DNA of 64,000 bases. Source: Manduca sexta (taxonomy: Eukaryota; Arthropoda; Insecta; Lepidoptera; Sphingidae). Each line of letters opens with the position of its first letter. Position 1 is the stretch's first letter. The translations under genes and the position numbers were made by a program. The DNA is taken from NCBI RefSeq assembly GCF_014839805.1, contig NC_051117.1, positions 5,456,001 through 5,520,000 of the forward strand, given 5' to 3'. Below the pieces are notes generated by a model. It did not search any database. It worked only from the letters and a program-made list of their open reading frames with translations, and was not told the origin of the DNA. Positions 31,216-42,152 of this stretch are shown in pieces.

Positions 31216-31465
31216 TTCGGACCACCGCCATCATGTAGCGTTTGGGATCAGCCTGTGTATATCCGTTTTCAAACATGCTGGCATAATTAAACTCAGTGGT
31301 TTGATAGATACCTTTATTGTGTAACTATTTATGTTTAATTAAAAATAACCGTGTCGACTGCCAAGAGCTGATCATCGCTCGTCCGTCGACATTCCATGGG
31401 ACCCCACTCCACTTACCATCTAGTACAGTGAGATCATTTTGCCGTTCCCGTATGTAAGCAATTTC
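31216..31465 (+). repeat. TGTCGAC-family repeat with internal insertion
   Basis: The family order is kept ('ttgggatcagcctgtgtata', 'ctggcataat ... gtgtcgactgccaagag', 'cgtcgacattccatgggac', 'cttaccat'). Between 'ggcataatt' and 'gtgtcgactg' there are about 60 additional bases (about 31289-31350). These begin and end with AATTAAAC (31285-31292) and GTTTAATT (31333-31340), exact reverse complements. Confidence 0.65.
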
Positions 31466-31740
31466 CTGTGGAGCACTATTGCCGGGTTCGGTCCTTTCAT
31501 GCTGTAGACAAATACAGTCGTGGTTGCAAAGCTTGCGCTCGACGAAAGGTCTTAAAGGTTTGAACATATTTCTGACTATGGAATCCCTATATCTTATCAA
31601 AGATGTGCGTAGCTTCCTTCATAAGTCATGCCTGACCCTTGTGGCTGGGATCACCTTTGTTACATAACGGGAAAGGAAGAATTGGAAAATATTATATCGG
31701 TTTCTTTTGTGTTTGTTATATATGTAGGTTGATTATATTG

Positions 31741-31930
31741 TCTGCCTCGGTGGCGTTGTTGTAATGCGTACGTGGTATAAGCACGCGCTGAGGTCTTAGA
31801 TGGGAAGTTGACGGTTTGATTCTCTCGCGCCTCGGAAAGTACGTAAAGACGTTGGTTATATGTACTTTGGCTGGCTGGCTCCATTGACATTGGCCGCCGT
31901 GGGCGTTAATCGGATAAAAGGGATTCATTC
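31741..31930 (+). mobile_element. SINE-like element with family 2-type head
   Basis: It starts 'tctgcctcggtggcgttgtt' and has 'acggtttgattct' in place of the B box. The body after 31830 ('ggctggctggctccattgac', 'ggccgccgtgggcgttaat') differs from family 2, so this may be a related SINE with another body. Confidence 0.5.
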
Positions 31931-32367
31931 ATACTTGTGATATATTGCTGAAGATTCTTAGAAATAAAAGAAATTTAATTACCTACCTAGACGATAAAAA
32001 ATCTATGAATCCAATTAAGATAATTTTATGGTTAAATTAACAAGGAATTAAATAGTAACATTGTGTATGATAGTTGTTTTGAATATCTATATTTCTCGCA
32101 TTGGTATTTTTAAATCTAAACTTATTAAAATGTTTCTATGTTTTCGGTTAAATGCTAAATGTATTGTCCTGTTATTTCTACACCGAAAAATGAATACTAG
32201 TGCTGTTATTCTGGGAAAATACTTTAAAACAAGCGTATTTTGGCCGGCAAGGCAATCAGTGTCAGATTTCGTTGCGTTCAATCTGAAATTCTAGGATTTA
32301 ACAATACGATATTCGAACAAATAACTCTCGTATTTTGAATTTCCAGGCAGCTTTTATTAAGAGCTAT
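31931..32367. other. Unassigned AT-rich DNA
   Basis: Overlapping frames on both strands near 32061-32294 have no motif. Confidence 0.35.
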
Positions 32368-32535
32368 GGATTTGTGATAATAATATCAGCCCTGTAATAT
32401 ATACTGTCCCACTGCTGAGCACGGGCCTCCTCTACCACTGAGAGGGATTAGGCCTTAGTCCACCAAGCTGGCCTAGTGCGGATTGGTAGACTTCACACAC
32501 CTTCGAAATTCCTATATAGCGGATTTGTGATAATA
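32368..32535 (-). mobile_element. SINE family 1, 5'-truncated, with perfect 15-bp target duplication
   Basis: GGATTTGTGATAATA occurs at 32368-32382 and 32521-32535. Between them 32383-32520 is the 3' part of SINE family 1 in reverse orientation, from 'atcagccctgtaatatatac' to 'ttcgaaattcctatatagc'. The duplication shows that the truncation arose at insertion, not by later decay. Confidence 0.88.
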
Positions 32536-32563
32536 GGGTATAATAATTATTTATAATAAATAT

Positions 32564-32812
32564 ACCAGTGGTAGGATATATTTAATAACCACCCGGATAG
32601 CAACTACCGTACACAAGGTATTAAAACCCGCCATAGTAGCCAACGTAAGTGTGTCGCGGGATCAGCCTGTGTACATCCGGTTCCAACAGGCCGACATAAT
32701 TGTGTCGACTGTCAAGGGGTAATCATCTCTCGTCACTCGACATTCTGTTGGACCCCACTCCACTGACCATCAGGTCTGTTGGGATCTCTTTGACGTACAA
32801 TTATAAAAAAAA
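32564..32812 (+). repeat. TGTCGAC-family repeat, best-preserved copy, A-tailed
   Basis: It starts 'ccagtggtaggatatattt' and keeps 'cacaaggtattaaaacccgc', 'atccggttccaacaggcc', 'ttgtgtcgactgtcaagggg', 'ctcgacattctgttggaccc' and 'accatcagg'. It ends shortly before an A run at 32805-32814, consistent with a retroposon. The SINE at 32383 inserted just upstream. Confidence 0.7.
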
Positions 32813-33632
32813 AATCTATGCCACCGAGGCAGTCTCCGTCACAGTATTTATACCCACCACATAACACTAACATGCAGACATTGACGTATATTCTATATCT
32901 ATCCATGTAAACTATTTGTTCAAAATCTGAACCAAAATGGCAATTAAACGTCACTGTTATAACCTATTTATTCACTTGAACAACAAATAATGTTACTTAT
33001 TTGACTAATATTATTATTCACATCCAGGTTTACGCTTAGATTCGAGTGCTTATATTATGAGCTTCACTCCTTACATAACCATACGCTGTCAATGTTCAAA
33101 TCAAACTAAAGTCAGGTGTACGGATTGCAGTACAGTTAAGTCGAACACAATGAGTGTACGGAACGCCAGATCTAGTACGTAGTACATATATATAGATGCA
33201 TGCATAACAATTAAACTCAACTGTTAATAACATTATTAAACTATGACACCGAGCAACCCTTAAACCTCCATTAAAGCAGGATATTATGAACATAATTACA
33301 ACGTCCACTTAATAACTCAAAGAGCGGTGTTAGATTTAACGTTAATATTTATAATCACAAATCAAAAAGCCGCTATATCATGCGTTCGGGCTGTTCACGC
33401 TGCGTATAATAATCGCATAGTAAAATATCCACTTATTAAGCTTTCAAGTTAGTCTGATATCTATATTTATAATGTTGACATACAAATTTGTCATCAATGA
33501 TATCAATTTTAAAAATGTTTCTATTATTACACTAATGAATGCTGACGAGCTGATGCCTCAAGCGAAAGTAAACGATTACTGTCACTTAAAAATAATATAG
33601 ATAGTAAAATAAAACTATTAAGTTACAATGTA
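32813..33632. other. Unassigned DNA
   Basis: A short 'atgccaccgaggcagtc' at 32818-32834 is the 5' end of an inverted SINE family 2 head. The rest has nothing I recognise. Confidence 0.4.
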
Positions 33633-33800
33633 ACTTTGACTTTTCTGATGTCCAACACCTCAGTCCACCCCGCGACCTCGAAGGCTGAAAAGTCTTCAAA
33701 ACGTCTGAAGAAATTTATAATATATTATAAAAACCGCGATAAAATCCGTAAAATAATTATATTTTACTGTCTAACATTTGCGTGAACATAAGAATTCAAA
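33633..33800 (+). mobile_element. Penelope terminal-repeat fragment
   Basis: It matches the 3' terminus of the element at 55198-56713: 'aactttgacttt', 'caacacctcagtcc', 'gaaggctg..aagtcttc', 'accgcgataaaatccg', 'taacatttgcgtgaacataag'. No coding part remains. Confidence 0.65.
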
Positions 33801-33879
33801 ATATGTAGTGCCAAGAAAACAGTGTAGCTGTAAGTAATATGCAAATCAACGAATGTTTTATAATTTGATGTGAAGTATA

Positions 33880-34050
33880 GTGAATGGCGGTCTTTAGCGG
33901 GCCCGCGGGAGCTAAGGTCGCGTAGCACTAGACGCGGAACAACTTGCAGAGTCGTATACGCAATAATATTGTGATAAGGAATGCACAGAGATACTTATGA
34001 TACGTAATCGCTTTATAATGCGTAGTCGACTTTTTGTTGCGGCGTGAATG
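33880..34050. other. GC-richer island, candidate conserved non-coding DNA
   Basis: The patch includes 'agcgggcccgcgggagctaa' and 'gtgataaggaatgcac' and has no copy elsewhere in the window. No gene frame. Function is unknown. Confidence 0.25.
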
Positions 34051-36354
34051 GTAAATTGATTTTAAAGTTAGAGTACAGTGAAAGTACCTGCTGACCAGGT
34101 CTTGGGTTTAAATGCCACATCAGTCCTCAGTCTTTGTAAGTTTTTGTAACACTATTGGAGTTAGATGCATATTGGGTTTAGATGCGTAAAACAGGCGTCC
34201 AGTTGTAAAAAAAAAGCGTAGCTTTTCTGCAACGTCTTTGAAAAAGTATTATTTTGATCCCACATTTGCGAGGGGTGATGGCCGGTGGAAGTAAAGTTTA
34301 AAAGAGTCAATAGCCTAATGTTAGATTTGTTGTATCCTCAACATGGGCTATTTACACGACGAACCATATTTTTGGTCCTTCGAGCCGCATTGAATAATTT
34401 TACGCAAAGTGTACCCAGCTGCTAACTAAGATTCTTGTAGCAGTTTATGCTACATAACGTGGCAAAGAATTACACTCTAAATACCTACTTATCCTTTTAT
34501 CGTGGTAGGATAAGACTGGATATTTTGTGAACCACATATGTTTTATGATCACGAACTAGCCTGTTATAAGTTTGATTTCACCAGATGATCCTGGTAGGCA
34601 ACGGCTTGGCTGAGCCTCTAGTATTGATTGCAAAGTCCATGTGCGGAGGATGCTGCTTACCACCAGGCGGATCGCTTACTCGTTTGTCTACTAACACAAT
34701 ACAAAAAAGACTTTCATCTTGTTATGATTGAAGATAGCATCAGATTGATTTTGTAATGTGCGAATTTGATTCAATAAGTTTGACCTGAGGTTAAAAATTA
34801 AACTCGGGCAATTTTTTACATCTAATAGTAATTTCAAAGGCCAAAAAACGAATAGCGAGTGCGGCGTAATTAAAAAAATGACGAGCAAGGACTTATAGCA
34901 CTCTTGTCGATTGCAATTATTTTTCGCCTTACGAAGCAAAAAAAAGTAAATTCTGCTTTAGACTTTTTGGTATCTTGTATTCATTTTTAAATTTACGTTC
35001 ACGTTTTTTAAATAATTGTAGACATTTTAAGAATATTAAAAACTTTATTCATGTTATTGTTTTGGTTCGGAAATACGAAAATTTATTGTAAGACCACTTT
35101 AAAAAACTTTTTTCAGCACGATGTGCAAGTGGGTATTCTTAATCAGAGTATTGTCCACTGTCATAGCGTATAATACTAGACGAATTACGGATAAAACAGA
35201 CTAAAATATAAACAAATACATCACAAACTTTAACCAACAAGACAATATTTAAATTCAAAGGCGACTCCATTCATTCTATGCGAATCGTTCAGAAACTTAT
35301 TTATATCATATTCATTACTATAATTCTAAATCGACGCGCGGTAAACTACGGAACGTGACTCTTGCGTCTCTTTCGTACGTGTAGCGTCATCTCTCTCGCT
35401 CGCTCATTTTGGGGTAACATAATATTTTCCGCTTTCGATTTTTGCATTGCTAACTTTTATGGTCAGTTTTATGCTTGTTATGTGAAAGAAAAAGATGTAA
35501 AGGATTCGGTGACCTCTTGACCTCACGTATGCGAAAGTCTGGATGGGTAGATACCACTGCTATGTCTATTTATGCTACCAAGCAGCAATGTTTGTTGTGT
35601 TCCGATTTGTAGGACATTTTTGCCAGCAAATTACTGGGCATAATAACACTCATTGTCTCATACTGTTTTTATTAGGGTTACATCAAATTATACTAATTAT
35701 TTCAAAGCAGAAGTAATTATTTATTAGAAGCAACTTATATCTGGAATAACCCGATTCTGAAAATTCTATTATAGAGAAAGGTTCATAATCATTTAGCTTT
35801 CTTTCCACCTGGAAGAGGAAATAACACGCGCGTATTCCCCAACAGACGCTAATAAACAACAGAGACCAGTCATAACAAACATAAAATCATACTTGGCTTA
35901 CAAACTATTCGTAAACATAACTCAAGGTCTAAAGCAACAGGATAGTAACTCATGACGTCATTAAGAATCGAACCCAGAGCGGACGTAATAAATTGCCGTA
36001 TCAAAATGTCGGGACGTATATTTAATGCCCGACCCGTTGATACAAGATACATGCAAATTAATATCCAAATTTACAAGAAAGACGATAGCTGACAATATCT
36101 CGTGGTAGATTTATTTATTTGTTCGCAATTGAATGTTTTATTACTTTAAGCCGAGTAAATATTTTGTTTGCTTTACTCTTAGCAATATGCAAGTTTGTAA
36201 AGTTGTTTGCAACCCTAGAAATCACTGAATGGATGTGGATGCAATTTAGCATAGAGATAGACCGAGTTCTGGTTTAAAATATAGGTTTCTTTTTGTCTCA
36301 GAAAAGGACACTCTAGGAATTAAATGATGGGTTACTACATTACCGAACCCAATT
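34051..36354. other. Mostly unassigned DNA with a short repeat W
   Basis: 34590-34690 ('tgctgcttaccaccaggcgg', 'actcgtttgtctac') matches 57600-57675 and is a dispersed repeat end. 35935-36045 contains 'gaatcgaaccc', possibly a degenerate inverted SINE head. The rest is unassigned. Confidence 0.4.
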
Positions 36355-36460
36355 CCTCTTCGGACAACCAACACCTCAGTCCCTGTGACCATGAAGGCTG
36401 CAGTCTTCGAAACGTCGGGAGAGAATTATAACATAAAACCTGTAATAAATTCGAAAACAA
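36355..36460 (+). mobile_element. Penelope terminal-repeat fragment
   Basis: 'caacacctcagtccctgtga', 'ccatgaaggctgcagtcttc' and 'gaaacgtcgggagagaatta' match the terminal repeat of the element at 55198-56713. The copy is diverged after 36430. Confidence 0.65.
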
Positions 36461-36639
36461 TTTTCGATATACAATTTGACTTTTTTACTTTTAATCGGAC
36501 TTCCAACAGTTTACGTACTATACGTAATCGTTTTGACATTATTACAATAGTTTCTTCGTCAATAATAGGATATCACTAACATGCAAATTATTTATAAGAA
36601 AATATAAGTACATCAGGAGCGACGTGACATGTTATTAAA

Positions 36640-36703
36640 AAAAAAAAAAAAATTCACGTCGAATTGATAACCTCCTCCTTTTTTTTGAAGTCGGTTAAAA
36701 ATA
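36640..36703 (+). repeat. A-run and 'cctcctttttttgaagtcggttaaa' repeat end
   Basis: An A run (36638-36651) is followed by 'gtcgaattgataacctcctcc' type text and 'tttgaagtcggttaaaaa'. The same end appears at 50064-50108, and its reverse complement begins at 44985. It lies directly against the inverted SINE at 36706. Confidence 0.55.
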
Positions 36704-36705
36704 TA

Positions 36706-36966
36706 CACTCACACAACATCACGCATTCATACCCGAAGGGGTATGCGGAGGCGCAACTAAAGCACCCACTTTTCGCCAAGTGTGTTCCGTCCCATGTGAT
36801 AGGGGGCGAGCCTATCACCACATCGGGCATAAATTCCAGACTCCAGGCTGATACTGAGCAGAGAAACCCAAATATCACTTTACCCGATCCGGGTTTCGAA
36901 CACAGGACCTCAGAGCGCTATCGTACCACGTATGCAGTACAACTGCGCCACCGAGGCAGACATAAA
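36706..36966 (-). mobile_element. SINE family 2, full length
   Basis: This is the most complete copy. On the plus strand: tail 'acatcacgcattcatacccg', 'cgccaagtgtgttccgtccc', 'gggggcgagcctatcaccac', 'cccgatccgggtttcgaaca' (B-box complement), 'tgcgccaccgaggcagac' (5' end). Frames on both strands across it are incidental. Confidence 0.8.
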
Positions 36967-37199
36967 AAGGCGTAAAGATATATTTCTGGCAAATACTTAC
37001 GCAAACACGTAGGCTAGTCTAAAGCCTTCGTCCCACAACTAAATACTTCAAAGATCAAAGGTCTTGTATAATGGGCTAGATGAAATCACTTGTCTAAATA
37101 TTGACCACTCCTTCTGTAACTAAAGTATTTAAAGCTAGATAAGCTACGAAACCCTTCTAAATTCATAAAGTAATTATCGTTGTATAACTATTTCCGTAG

Positions 37200-37520
37200 A
37201 GGTTTTTTTTGTATCGAACCCCGCAGTCTACCCTGAGGGAAATCTGCGAATCGGATACTGGGATCTCCCGGCTTAGTCACTGCAGGGCTATGGAGAAAAG
37301 GGAGGGGATATCTCGGATAGGATCTAAGAAATCCGGGCGACGCAACGCAAGGTCGTAAGGCACGGTGACCCCAACATAACCGAAGGCTAGGCGGTAGTCA
37401 TAAGGCGCTTTCTCCGCGACAGCAAAATATATATCTAAGATGGGAGGAGGGGAGAAGACCAGGGAATATTCGCGAGGCCTTATAGGCCTCAATGTGACTT
37501 GGCAACCATGAGGTATACAC
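37200..37520 (+). repeat. G-rich interspersed repeat, copy 3, with extra internal segment
   Basis: It shares the T run, 'ccccgcagtctaccc', 'cggcttagtcactgcagg', 'ggaggaggggagaagacc' and 'atattcgcgagg' with the copies at 20779 and 29168. About 100 additional bases (roughly 37320-37425, including 'gacgcaacgcaaggtcgtaa') are absent from the other copies. Confidence 0.6.
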
Positions 37521-37649
37521 ACTTAACTGTTACCTAGGGCCGCGACAAATGACCCACTATGTATGGGCGTGCATTTGAGAAGGAGAATGAGCGCACAAGA
37601 ATTGCCTTGGGGAACGATTAGAGGGATTGGGGAATGTGTTGTATGAAGT

Positions 37650-37782
37650 CTTGACTAATAGTGATAGGGAGCGAGCTTATCGCTGTATCGGGAACAAATT
37701 CTAGATTCCGGGATGATACTGGGATCAAATCCAAAACCGCAATACTGAAGTCGTTTTATAATACAATTACGCCACTGCGCTT
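37650..37782 (-). mobile_element. SINE family 2, diverged copy
   Basis: 'gtgatagggagcgagcttat', 'cgggaacaaattctag' and 'caattacgccactgcgc' mark an inverted copy that ends 13 bp before a direct one. Confidence 0.55.
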
Positions 37783-37794
37783 TGCTTAGCAGCA

Positions 37795-37923
37795 TCCCGG
37801 AGTTTAGAATTTGTGCCCGATATGACTATCACATCCTGGGACGGAACACCCAAGAAAAAAGTGAGGTAGCCTTATTGCAAGTCAATCTATCCCTTCAAAG
37901 ATAGAGGCGTAATGTGTGTTCGT
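37795..37923 (+). mobile_element. SINE family 2, 5'-truncated copy facing the previous one
   Basis: 'cggagtttagaatttgtgcc', 'atcacatcctgggacggaac' and 'gaggcgtaatgtgtgttc' show a plus-strand body fragment without a head. Confidence 0.6.
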
Positions 37924-38772
37924 TTTGTTTTTATTTTTAATAAAAAAAATCATATCACTAAGTGGGTAGGCAAGGCCGAATTAAAACCGAAGGGTCTAGA
38001 AAATACAAATAGAGCTCTAAGAAAGGGTTTTTGAAAATTCAACCCTTAGAGGTAAAGGTTAGCTACTAATCTCGAAAGCGTTTGAATTATTTTAAGTTAG
38101 AATCCAATTTTGTATACATTCATATTCTCACCAATTAGCATATTTGTTTTAATATAAACATAAAATTTTATGCTCTTCGTTATGAATATGTAAGTGCCGC
38201 CAATTTATGTTTTAAATATTAGGACTTTATGTCCATTATTTATTTAATTTATGAGTTAATTTATATCTATAATTTAATATTATATGTCTAGTTGATTTTT
38301 GTATCTCTTATATAGCGAGATGCTTAATGAGGCGTTGCTTATTGTGTAAGTATTAAGATATATTTTTGATAAAAGGGACGTCTATATATAAAGGTTAAGA
38401 ACACCACCCAGAGCTTTGAATGAAAAGTACTCCACATTCACTCTGTGGCATTACAAGTGAAAGTCTACAGAAAACGGCACAACAGTTTCTCTACAATTTC
38501 CTGGAGCTATATAGGTATCAATAAAAAAAATAACTGCAACATCTTGTAAACAAGTAGGGATAAAACTGCAGCGTATATCGTGTGTCGGCACGCTTCGATA
38601 TAATGTCGTTCCAGAGTGTTGTTACATATCCGGGTGGGGTTGTCGATGTTTTATTATAGCTCCGAAGTGTTAATCGGTTGCAAGTAAAATTAAGGAATAA
38701 TATAGTAATAGACATTGAGTTTAATGCCCTTTATTATATAGCTGTATTTTTTTGGCACTCTTTTGTTTCTCT
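37924..38772. other. Unassigned AT-rich DNA
   Basis: Nothing recognised. Confidence 0.4.
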
Positions 38773-38925
38773 CATAGTCCAGTGAGACGGTAATCCGAAA
38801 TGACCGCAGATAGATCAGGCGCATTGCGCGCGTATATTGCGCACACACTTGCGCACTATAATATCTCCTGCATACTTGGCTGACCTCCGTTGAGATTGGC
38901 CGCTGTAGCTGAAATTCGGTTAGTA
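38773..38925 (+). repeat. Repeat Y-X, rearranged copy
   Basis: Module X ('ctctcatagtccagtgagac ... gatcaggcgc') is in the same orientation as at 4140 and 13730. Module Y follows in reverse complement ('aatatctcctgcatac', 'cctccgttgagattggcc'). In the other two copies Y precedes X, so one module is inverted here. Confidence 0.6.
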
Positions 38926-40360
38926 AAATATCAATCAGTCAGTTATTAGCACCGATTCACCGATATTGTCATTTAAAAGCGTCAAATATTCTATATGATA
39001 CTAATCCTATTTGATTACCTTTGCAAACTTGTGAGATAGGTAGTTTTATTTTTATTTTACTTTATTTAAAAATCTATATAAAACATATCACTTATAGATT
39101 AAAAACAATTAAACAACACATTCCATAGATTACAATATCATGTAAACAAAAGCAAAGGTGGCGCGGAGTGATATAAGTACGCACCTACACCCAAAACCTA
39201 ATAATTAAAATTTCTAAAATAACTATTATACTATATTAATAGCAAATTAAATAATCACATCGACTATCGACGTCCTTTTGAAAAAATTCATCCTTCGTCA
39301 CTGTCATATTGTAAAAATTTTATATCCAATAATTTTATCGATATCGTAAGCACATCACTACGCTAACAAGGTTTCGCATCGACTTCCCCAACGCACAATC
39401 AAATTAATTTTAATGATCAATTTTTATACGGAGCGGCGGACTAAAACCCATTATAGTTTTATTAATTAAACAAACGCAGAATATTGAGTTATAAAAGCAG
39501 ACATTCGCGTAAAACGACAAAAGCCGTGTTTCCAGATGATTAAATAAAGGTTTCCATGTTAATCAAGTTGGAAAATGTATGACATAGTTTATATCACTGT
39601 AAAGTTTTATTGAGATATTATTTGTTTAATTTCATAGTCCTTTGTTGTGTGATTTTTTTAATCCAATAAATTGCTGTTTGTTCACGTCCGTTATAATTAA
39701 AATTGATGTAAATTTTCCAGCCATATCCTAAATATTTTTTAAGATTGTATCTACCACAGTTGATTATAACTTTTGGATATAATACGGTAGAAACCGGTTA
39801 TAACTTTGCTTACGGGGACGCTTCAGTTATAACGACAAAATCCCAATAAATGTATAAAAAGAGTACCGTACAACTATCGGATATAGCATCCAAATGTCCC
39901 TTCAATGTTATAATCTGTTTTAACTGTATGCTTAATTTTCGGTCACTCAGATATAATTAGGTTTGACATCTAATTCATTATTAGGTCTTTCTCGAATGCT
40001 GGGTAGGTAGTAGATACCAGTACAATGTGCATTTTATTGCCGTTAACTAGAATTGTACATGTTTTGGAGTGTTCCGGTGTTCAACTGTGTTCAACTGAAT
40101 TGAACTGCAATCCATTCAAACTGACTTTAGTATCGTCAATATTGACAGCTTGTGGTTGTGTACGGTGTGGCGCTCATGATATAAGAACTCGAGTCTAAGT
40201 GTAAACCTGGATTTGAATTAAAAATATTAGTCAAATAATATGTAAAATTATTTGTTGTTCAAGTGAGTAAATAAGTTATAACAGTGACGTTTTGGTTGCC
40301 TTTTTAGTTCAGATTTTGAACAAATAGTTTATATGGACGTTTGGGTTTATAGAATATACG
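38926..40360. other. Mostly unassigned AT-rich DNA
   Basis: 39046-39075 has a TTTAT-type run that could be the inverted tail of a retroposon, followed by GC-richer text near 39158-39190. No coding remnant is visible. Confidence 0.35.
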
Positions 40361-40427
40361 TCAATGGAGTACACCAATTGCGCTTCTGCCTACCCCTAGA
40401 ATGAAAACCATATGTGTGTTATACGAT
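40361..40427 (+). mobile_element. SINE family 2, short 3' fragment
   Basis: 'caattgcgcttctgcctacccc' type text followed by a 'atgtgtgtta' tail is the last part of the family body. Confidence 0.5.
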
Positions 40428-40610
40428 TATCCCATATAAACAAGATTTTTACTAAAATCCATATTGAAACTTAGTTTCTTTGTAATTAAAATACTTAGGA
40501 ACAAAGAAAACTGTCGAAACACGTAATTTAAATTGTCCAGGTTTGTTACTTTGACGTACAAACTGTCGTCCGACACAGGCAGGACAGCAGGGGTGGACTT
40601 ATTGATGACT

Positions 40611-40680
40611 AAGGGGTCTTTAAATAATTATTTATTATTATTATAAAATAAAAATAATTAAAATTATAAGGGGTCTTTAA
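40611..40680. mobile_element. Tail-only insertion flanked by a 13-bp target duplication
   Basis: AAGGGGTCTTTAA occurs at 40611-40623 and exactly again at 40668-40680. Between them are only 44 bases of A/T text containing a (TTA)n run followed by A-rich sequence. This is the structure left when retroposition copies only the 3' tail of a template. Confidence 0.65.
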
Positions 40681-40703
40681 GAACATGCTAAATGTATAAG
40701 TGG

Positions 40704-40862
40704 TTAAAATTAAAATATTTTTCGTGTTTTATCGCGGTTTATATATTTGTTCTCGCGATGTTTCGAAGACGGCAGCCTTCATGGTCAGTCCGCTCCGTGA
40801 CAAATAAAATCCGAAAAATAGTTTAATTTTAATGTCTAACATTTGCGTAAACATAAGAAATC
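40704..40862 (+). mobile_element. Minimal Penelope relic: inverted terminal piece joined to 3' tail
   Basis: The first half ('attaaaatatttttcg', 'tttatcgcggt', 'gatgtttcgaag..ggcagcc', 'ttcatggtca') is the terminal repeat in inverted orientation. The second half ('aaatccgaaaaatagttta', 'taacatttgcgtaaacataag') is the direct 3' end. The whole coding region is absent. It mirrors the termini of the element at 55198-56713. Confidence 0.6.
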
Positions 40863-41927
40863 TATTTGTAGTTCTAAATTGTAAGAAAATAACAGTTTTT
40901 TTTTATGAGAAAAGTACAAATATTTTATCTATTTACAATTACAGTGATTGCCCCAATAGCCAGACTTTTTGAAATTTCGCCCCCAACTAAATTCCTGATT
41001 ACGTGCAGTGGATAACGGTGCCTGTTTACGCTTAATTAGTGAATTTCCCCCAGTTTTCGAACTCAGTCTTTTTAGCCATCTTAACGTCAAGTAAATAAAT
41101 TATTAAACTCATTCTGATGTATTGTGATTACGAATTAAATGTTGGATAATTACATTATGTAGGGTTGGTAGAGATGTTGTTGGAAATAATTAATTATTAT
41201 TGTAATACAAGAATTATTGGATACTTGAGAGTTTTGGGTTAAAAAAGGATTTCAAACCTGGAAATAATTCTGTAGAAGTAATTCAGATGATTGTGAATAA
41301 AAATTTGCGCATTTTTAATATTGTATAACAATTTGCCGTCGCGGTTGCTTGGTGGTTTTAATGTATTTGTTTGATCAAAAAATTCTGGTGAAGTGTTTTG
41401 ATGATTATATTGTTTTTAAATTTGGCAACCTGTATCAGTATTTAAAGAAACTGTAATTAGGAAAGTCCATAAAGAAAGAAAGCAAATATCTTGTCGCCAT
41501 ATTGACCGTCAATGGCAGCATAATTTTGACAGCATATATTTTTAAATATTTTAGATTTAATAGGCCTTTTATCTCACAAGCTAAATCACGGACAAAAACT
41601 AGTCTAAGTTAAAATTAAATACACAAACGCAATAACCTTTATTAATGCAAATAAAATTCCATTCAAAAGCTCATTATTCATATTTTGCGATAAACAAAAA
41701 TATTCAAACGTATCAAGGTAAAGTACATCTGTCGTATAAATCAGGTTTAGATATTTTCAAACATAAATCAGTTGGATCACTCGCATTTTATAATCAAATT
41801 TTAGTTATTATACCGACATATGTATGGTGATAAGCCGTTTTGGATTTACGGCGCTGTGGCCTTTGCTTTTGTATGTTTTATGTTTAAAGAATTTTTATCA
41901 ATTTTACGTGTGTTTTTTGCTCTCCGG
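40863..41927. other. Unassigned AT-rich DNA
   Basis: Nothing recognised; the frame at 41645-41830 has no motif. Confidence 0.4.
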
Positions 41928-42150
41928 CATGACGCCACGTTGTATTGGTGATTATATATTTTTTTATTGCTTTAAATGACGAGATGAGCTCGCTGTTCGT
42001 CTGATGGTAAGCGATATTACCGCCTATAAACAGTAAAACCACCATCAAACAACTTGACTTACAAAGTATTGTTTGGTATTCCAATGCGCTCGCCATCCTG
42101 AGACATGAGATGTTAGGTCTTAACATGTCCATGAGAGATCTACCACCAGT
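41928..42150 (+). repeat. Repeat V ('cgttcgtctgatggtaagcg'), copy 1
   Basis: Shared with 49005 and 57330: 'ttattgctttaaatgacgag', 'gttcgtctgatggtaagcga', 'ccgcctataaacagta', 'gtttggtattccaatgcgct', 'gagacatgagatgttaggtc'. The type is frequent in lepidopteran DNA; its parent is not identified here. Confidence 0.7.
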
Positions 42151-42152
42151 AT

